From: Acidimicrobiaceae bacterium
GTDB lineage: Bacteria; Actinomycetota; Acidimicrobiia; Acidimicrobiales; RAAP-2
DNA: 64,000 bases
Assembly: GCA_003162475.1 (NCBI GenBank)
Contig: PMOI01000009.1
Location: forward strand, 1-64,000
Direction of reading: 5' to 3'
Part shown: positions 60,338 to 64,000 of the stretch, in pieces
Numbering within the stretch: position 1 is the stretch's first letter
How the letters are laid out: every line of letters begins with the position of its first letter
Translations under genes and position numbers: made by a program
The notes under the pieces: generated by a model
Database searches by the model: none
Told to the model about the DNA's origin: nothing
The model's input: only the letters and a program-made list of their open reading frames with translations

Positions 60338-62473
60338 GTGCGCGCCGGAGATGGAGCGATCGATATCAGCGGCCTCGGCGCAGGTCCCGTCGTCACCGTG
60401 ACAAGTGCCGACGATCGACCTATGGTCCTCGGCGTCATCGTGGCCCTGGGCACGATCGCACTGGTAGTGGTCTCTCTGTTTACCGCGCGCCACGTCGGCC
60501 ACCGCACGCTGTGGATCGTGAGTGGGGCCGTCATCCTTTGCTGGGCCGGCGCCGGACTCGCGACGCTTCCTCGAGCGCGTCACCTTGGTTGGCTCGTCTC
60601 GCTCGGTGCGCTCCTCGCGTCAGGAGCCATGACGGCGAACCGCTTCGCCGACGCCAAGGGACTCGGTTCGCACGGAACGGCTCGCAACATGGCCACGATC
60701 GTTGCTCTGGTCGCCGTCGCCGTGTCGATGCACGTCCTGCTGTCGCTGCCCGACGGTGACCTCACTGTCCGGTCGCGTCAGATAACCGCGGCGCTGTGGT
60801 ACACGGCCGCGCTGGTGGTCGGGATATTCCTCGCCGCTACCGGCCGAGTGCTGACACTGTGGCCTGTGGCCGTCGTGTGGACCTTGGCGATCTTCTCTGC
60901 ACTGCCGTCCGTGAACACCCGCTACGTGGGCGCGTCGGCCGCTGGGCGTCAACGAGTGCAGGGACTCGCCGTTGGAGTCGCACTAGCGACCATCGCCGCG
61001 ATTGTCATTGGTACGCTTCACCTGCTCGTGATGTGGCCCGTTCAAGTGGCTGTCTCGCTGATCGGCGCCACCGCGATCGTGCCACTGGGTCTCGTGACGG
61101 GCACACGATCATTTGCGTCACGACTCGACCGTTTTCTCGTTCATCTTTTGGTGGTTCTCGGGATGGTCTTCGTCATGGCGGCGGCGTACCTTGTCGCTCT
61201 CCGGGGATTCGGCAAGGCGCCCACAGTTTCGAAAGAACGTGCCGTGCTCTGGTGGTCAATGGTGGCGGCGGCGGTCGCTGTCGTTTCCTATCTTTCGCTT
61301 CGACGGCGCTTCGAGCGTGTCGCCAACAGCCTGACCTACGGCGCTCGCGAGGCACCCGATGAGGTCGTTCGGACGTTCGGAACGCGACTGACTCGCGCGA
61401 TTCCGATGGACGAGTTGCTTCTGCAACTCGTGGAATCGCTGCGTAAAACACTCACCCTCGCGTCGGCAGAGATCTATACCGGTACAGGCGAAGTTCTCGA
61501 ACTCGCGGCCTCGGCCCCCGACGTCGCCAAGCGATCCTTCGTCGTGACGGGTGACGAACGCACCGTCATTGCACGCGCCGGCGTTTCGGGTAACGCGTGG
61601 ATGTCAGTATGGATCCCGTCGGTGTGCGCCAACCGACCAAACGCGCCCATGCGCGTGGCACCCATCAGTCACGGTGGTGAACTCCTCGGGATCATCGTCG
61701 TGACGCGAGTAGAAGGGGCCGTGGCCTTTAGAGAGGAGGACGATCGCGTCCTCACCGAACTGGCCCGCCAAGTTGCACTGGCCCTTCACAACGCCCAGTT
61801 GGACACGGCACTACAGAGTTCACTTGACGAGCTACGACGTCAAGCCGACGAGCTTCGCGCTTCGAGGGCGCGAGTCGTGGCCAGTGGCGACGCCGAACGG
61901 CGCCGGGTCGAGCGGAACCTACACGACGGTGCCCAACAGCATCTCGTGGCGCTCGCGGTGAACCTACGGCTAACGAAGGACGTTGTCGTCGAAGACCCCC
62001 AAGCCGCGGTGAAGATGCTTGACGAGCTCGGCGTCGCGGTGCAAGACACCATCAAGGAGCTGCGCGAACTCGCCCACGGCATCTATCCGCCCCTGTTGGT
62101 GGACAGTGGTCTCGGCGAAGCGCTGCGCGCCGTGTCCAATCGCAGTCCGCTCGACATTGAATTGGTGACCGAGGGACTTGGGCGCTACGGGAGTGACGTG
62201 GAAGCCGCCTTCTACTTCTGTTGTCTCGAGGCGTTGCAGAACGCTGGCAAGCACGCGCCGGAGTCCCACGTCAAGCTGCGGATCTGGGAAGAATCGGGAG
62301 GGCTGCTCTTCGAGGTCAGCGACGACGGTCCCGGTTTCGATATTCGACTCGCCCGGCAAGGTCATGGCTACGTCAATATGTCCGACCGTTTGGGCGCCAT
62401 CGGGGGTCTCGTGCGATGGGAGTCCCAACTCGGCCACGGCACCACTATCCGCGGCTCCGTACCGCTCAACTGA
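60338..62473 (+). CDS. Membrane-bound NarL-type sensor histidine kinase with GAF domain
   Basis: This 711-residue protein has eight or more hydrophobic helices in the first 315 residues and a GAF-like domain (about 340-490). A coiled helix follows, then HisKA_3 with phospho-acceptor His529 (RRRVERNLHDGAQQHLVALA) and a HATPase domain with EALQNAGKHA, DDGPGFD and GHGYVNMSDRLGAIGG. The helical sensor and the co-encoded ATPase suggest sensing through the membrane or a transporter. The GTG start is 2 bp after the ATPase stop. Its end overlaps the convergent response-regulator gene by 8 bp. Confidence 0.94.
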   Translation: MRAGDGAIDISGLGAGPVVTVTSADDRPMVLGVIVALGTIALVVVSLFTARHVGHRTLWIVSGAVILCWAGAGLATLPRARHLGWLVSLGALLASGAMTANRFADAKGLGSHGTARNMATIVALVAVAVSMHVLLSLPDGDLTVRSRQITAALWYTAALVVGIFLAATGRVLTLWPVAVVWTLAIFSALPSVNTRYVGASAAGRQRVQGLAVGVALATIAAIVIGTLHLLVMWPVQVAVSLIGATAIVPLGLVTGTRSFASRLDRFLVHLLVVLGMVFVMAAAYLVALRGFGKAPTVSKERAVLWWSMVAAAVAVVSYLSLRRRFERVANSLTYGAREAPDEVVRTFGTRLTRAIPMDELLLQLVESLRKTLTLASAEIYTGTGEVLELAASAPDVAKRSFVVTGDERTVIARAGVSGNAWMSVWIPSVCANRPNAPMRVAPISHGGELLGIIVVTRVEGAVAFREEDDRVLTELARQVALALHNAQLDTALQSSLDELRRQADELRASRARVVASGDAERRRVERNLHDGAQQHLVALAVNLRLTKDVVVEDPQAAVKMLDELGVAVQDTIKELRELAHGIYPPLLVDSGLGEALRAVSNRSPLDIELVTEGLGRYGSDVEAAFYFCCLEALQNAGKHAPESHVKLRIWEESGGLLFEVSDDGPGFDIRLARQGHGYVNMSDRLGAIGGLVRWESQLGHGTTIRGSVPLN

Positions 62474-62870
62474 GCGCGGTCCAGCTCGACGATCCGTCCG
62501 AATCGCGATCATCCCAGAGACGACGCAGTGTCGTTGCGTCCAAGTGCTCTTTGTTGACGTAGGCCCGAGCTCCGCTGGTCGCGGCGTCGGGCGGCAGGTC
62601 GCTGACGTCGTAGGTCGAGCACAAGATGACGACCGTATCGGCGTAGTCGGCCAAGATCCGTCGCGTCGCCTCGATTCCACCCATCTCGGGCATGTTGATG
62701 TCCATCAACACGAGGTCCGGGCGCAATTCGCTGACGAGAGAGATGGCCTCGACGCCGTTCTCGGCCTCGCCCACCAGTTCGAAACCCTTGCTACGACTGA
62801 GAACCGCGCGCGCGGCGAGACGAAACGGTGCCTGGTCATCGACCACAACGACGGAGAGCGAGGGAGTCAC
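62466..62870 (-). CDS. Single-domain response regulator
   Basis: This 134-residue receiver has Asp11/Asp12 (VVVDDQ), phospho-acceptor Asp57 (LVLMDINMP) and Lys107 (AYVNKEHL). No output domain follows. It could act as a phosphate sink or a partner of the kinase whose 3' end it overlaps convergently. The upstream 66 bp contain nested palindromes (see 62920-62944). Confidence 0.9.
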   Translation of the reverse strand: MTPSLSVVVVDDQAPFRLAARAVLSRSKGFELVGEAENGVEAISLVSELRPDLVLMDINMPEMGGIEATRRILADYADTVVILCSTYDVSDLPPDAATSGARAYVNKEHLDATTLRRLWDDRDSDGSSSWTALS

Positions 62871-62919
62871 GATACGTCAAGTCTTTCACGTGAAGCAACT
62901 GATTAATGGAGGGGTGCCA

Positions 62920-62944
62920 CCCACCTCGAGGTGGGGTTAACCCC
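62920..62944. terminator. Nested palindromes between two response-regulator genes
   Basis: The perfect inverted repeat CCCACCTCGAGGTGGG (62920-62935) overlaps a second, GGGGTTAACCCC (62933-62944), which contains the stop codon of the upstream NarL gene. It could be a transcription terminator or a regulator site; there is no T-tract. Confidence 0.45.
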
Positions 62945-63611
62945 CCGGCTGCGCACCGAGATAGACCAGAACGGCCTTTACCCGACGATTGAGATCACGT
63001 TCCTCGGACAGCCCCAACTTCGAAAAAATTGCGTTCGAGTGTTTCTCGACCGCTCGTTCCGAGACGCTGAGACTCTTCGCGATGGCGCCATTGGACTTCC
63101 CCTGAGCCATCTCGGCCAGAATTTCGGACTCTCTCGGTGTCAGCCACTCGAGATCGGACTTGGGATGTTTCGCTCGAGCCCTCACCAACTCATCGACCAC
63201 GTTGGGGTCGATGACCGACCCACCCGTGGCCACCACGCGAATCGTTCGCGACAGCTCGTTGGCCCCGGCGACACGCTCCTTCAAGAGATAGGCCCGACCG
63301 GCCGAACCGTCCGCGAGCAGGGCTAGCGCGTAGGCGGGAGCCGTGTACTGACTGAGAACGACGACGCCCATCGCTGGCCGGTTCTCGCGAATCCACGAAG
63401 CAGCCCGAATGCCTTCGTCGGTGCCAGTCGGGGGCATCCGAATGTCAGTCACCACCACGTCGGGTTCGTGCTCGACCACGAGCGCCAGCAACTCTGGAAG
63501 GTCCGACGCGACGCCCACGAGATCAAGTTCCCCATCGACCTCGATCATGTGCGAGATCCCCTCGCGCAGTAACGCGTTGTCTTCCGCCAAGACCACCCGT
63601 ATCGTCGGCAT
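62937..63611 (-). CDS. NarL/LuxR-family response regulator
   Basis: This 224-residue protein has a receiver with phospho-acceptor Asp56 (VVTDIRMP) and Lys107-type KERV. The LuxR helix-turn-helix near residues 157-215 reads LTPRESEILAEMAQGKSNGA, then AIAKSLSVSERAVEKHSNAI. It is the probable DNA-binding partner of the NarL-type kinase. The ATG at 63611 begins the receiver; a 63-bp longer frame to 63674 is not family-like. Its receiver resembles the one in the receiver-cyclase fusion (shared ILSQY..P.YA..LLA.GSAG pattern), so one probably arose from the other. Confidence 0.93.
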   Translation of the reverse strand: MPTIRVVLAEDNALLREGISHMIEVDGELDLVGVASDLPELLALVVEHEPDVVVTDIRMPPTGTDEGIRAASWIRENRPAMGVVVLSQYTAPAYALALLADGSAGRAYLLKERVAGANELSRTIRVVATGGSVIDPNVVDELVRARAKHPKSDLEWLTPRESEILAEMAQGKSNGAIAKSLSVSERAVEKHSNAIFSKLGLSEERDLNRRVKAVLVYLGAQPGG

Positions 63612-63889
63612 AGAACCGCGAGCGTACCACTCATGAATTTCTGGATTCGTCTCTCGGTGAACGCCAATCGACATCTCGTTGAACTGGCGAAAACTGACTG
63701 AGCATCATCCGAGCAAACCGTACAAAACAACGAGCGACCGGTCGACAAAGCGCGCCGCGATTATCCCGGAGAAACGACCCGCCGCGAAAGGTGCTTGCCG
63801 ACGGCGGCCCACCACACCTGATCACGGCCGTCGCGCCAAGATTCGCGCTGAGAAGACGACCTTGACCGCCTCACCTAAGATTTCGACGA

Positions 63890-64000
63890 ATGGGACGAGA
63901 GCCCTTTGGTAGGAGCTTTTTTGAGCAACCCGTCGACGTCGTCGCACACGAGTTGATCGGATCGCACATGATCGTTCACGGTGAAGGGCGCGTCTTCGAC
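63890..64000 (+). CDS. 3-methyladenine DNA glycosylase (MPG/AAG type), 5' part
   Basis: 37 codons run to the window edge. The segment SFFEQPVDVVAHELIGSHM follows the N-terminal pattern of the AAG/MPG family (FF..P...VA..LIG), which removes alkylated purines. A TAAGAT box 8 bp before the ATG would place transcription start next to the codon, so the mRNA may be leaderless. The 278 bp before it (63612-63889) hold no other gene. Confidence 0.75.
   Translation, partial: MGREPFGRSFFEQPVDVVAHELIGSHMIVHGEGRVFD

Overview
The window looks like a chromosomal segment of a high-GC actinobacterium. Supporting signs are many GTG starts and 4-bp ATGA overlaps, tRNA genes with encoded CCA, a deazaflavin (F420)-type nitroreductase, an LLM flavin enzyme, a MalT/LAL-type LuxR regulator, a PadR gene with a leaderless promoter, and a large family of FtsX/MacB-like permeases. 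A lineage near Acidimicrobiia is my guess from style only; nothing in the window proves it.

Layout. (1) 1-1833: the 5' end of a tRNA (minus strand), tRNA-His(GTG), an aldehyde dehydrogenase and an intact tRNA-Lys(CTT). (2) 1834-31345: a composite island. The 3' part of tRNA-Lys recurs as near-perfect 39-46 bp direct repeats at 23206-23251, 24369-24407, 26098-26143 and 31301-31345. These cut the region into four tandem segments of 21.4, 1.2, 1.7 and 5.2 kb. None has a recognisable integrase. A 1394-bp IS481-family element sits right behind tRNA-Lys with a 15-bp target duplication. Segment 1 carries an FtsX permease, small accessory genes and a redox/detoxification cluster around a LAL regulator. 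Three transcription units of that cluster share a 19-20 bp upstream motif (consensus CTATGG-GTTT-CCTAG). Segment 2 is almost only an Fpg/Nei DNA glycosylase. Segment 3 is a PadR regulator plus a membrane protein. Segment 4 has an LLM oxidoreductase and a complete FtsX/LolD-type ABC exporter.

(3) 31346-38186: core-like genes, namely a cold-shock protein, a four-gene 2-oxoacid:acceptor oxidoreductase operon (gamma, alpha, beta, and a FAD/ferredoxin fusion subunit) and an ABC-2 transporter pair. (4) 38187-41466: three secreted proteins, including a GH5 endoglucanase-like enzyme. (5) 41467-54475: four FtsX permease paralogues without adjacent ATPases, interrupted by an MMPL/RND exporter. Each paralogue, and the fifth copy in the island at 3369-5909, has a GTACTAGCAC-like dyad 90-103 bp upstream of its start. 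In three of them a second block (AAGGTGACCG) lies at an identical spacing.

(6) 54750-63611: a signalling locus. A cNMP-binding protein, an MBL hydrolase and a FAD oxidoreductase are divergent from a receiver-adenylate cyclase fusion, an orphan LolD-type ATPase and a NarL-type histidine kinase; two response regulators follow. I infer that the orphan ATPase may serve the orphan permeases and that the kinase and regulators may control them. (7) 63890-64000: start of a 3-methyladenine DNA glycosylase, cut by the window edge.
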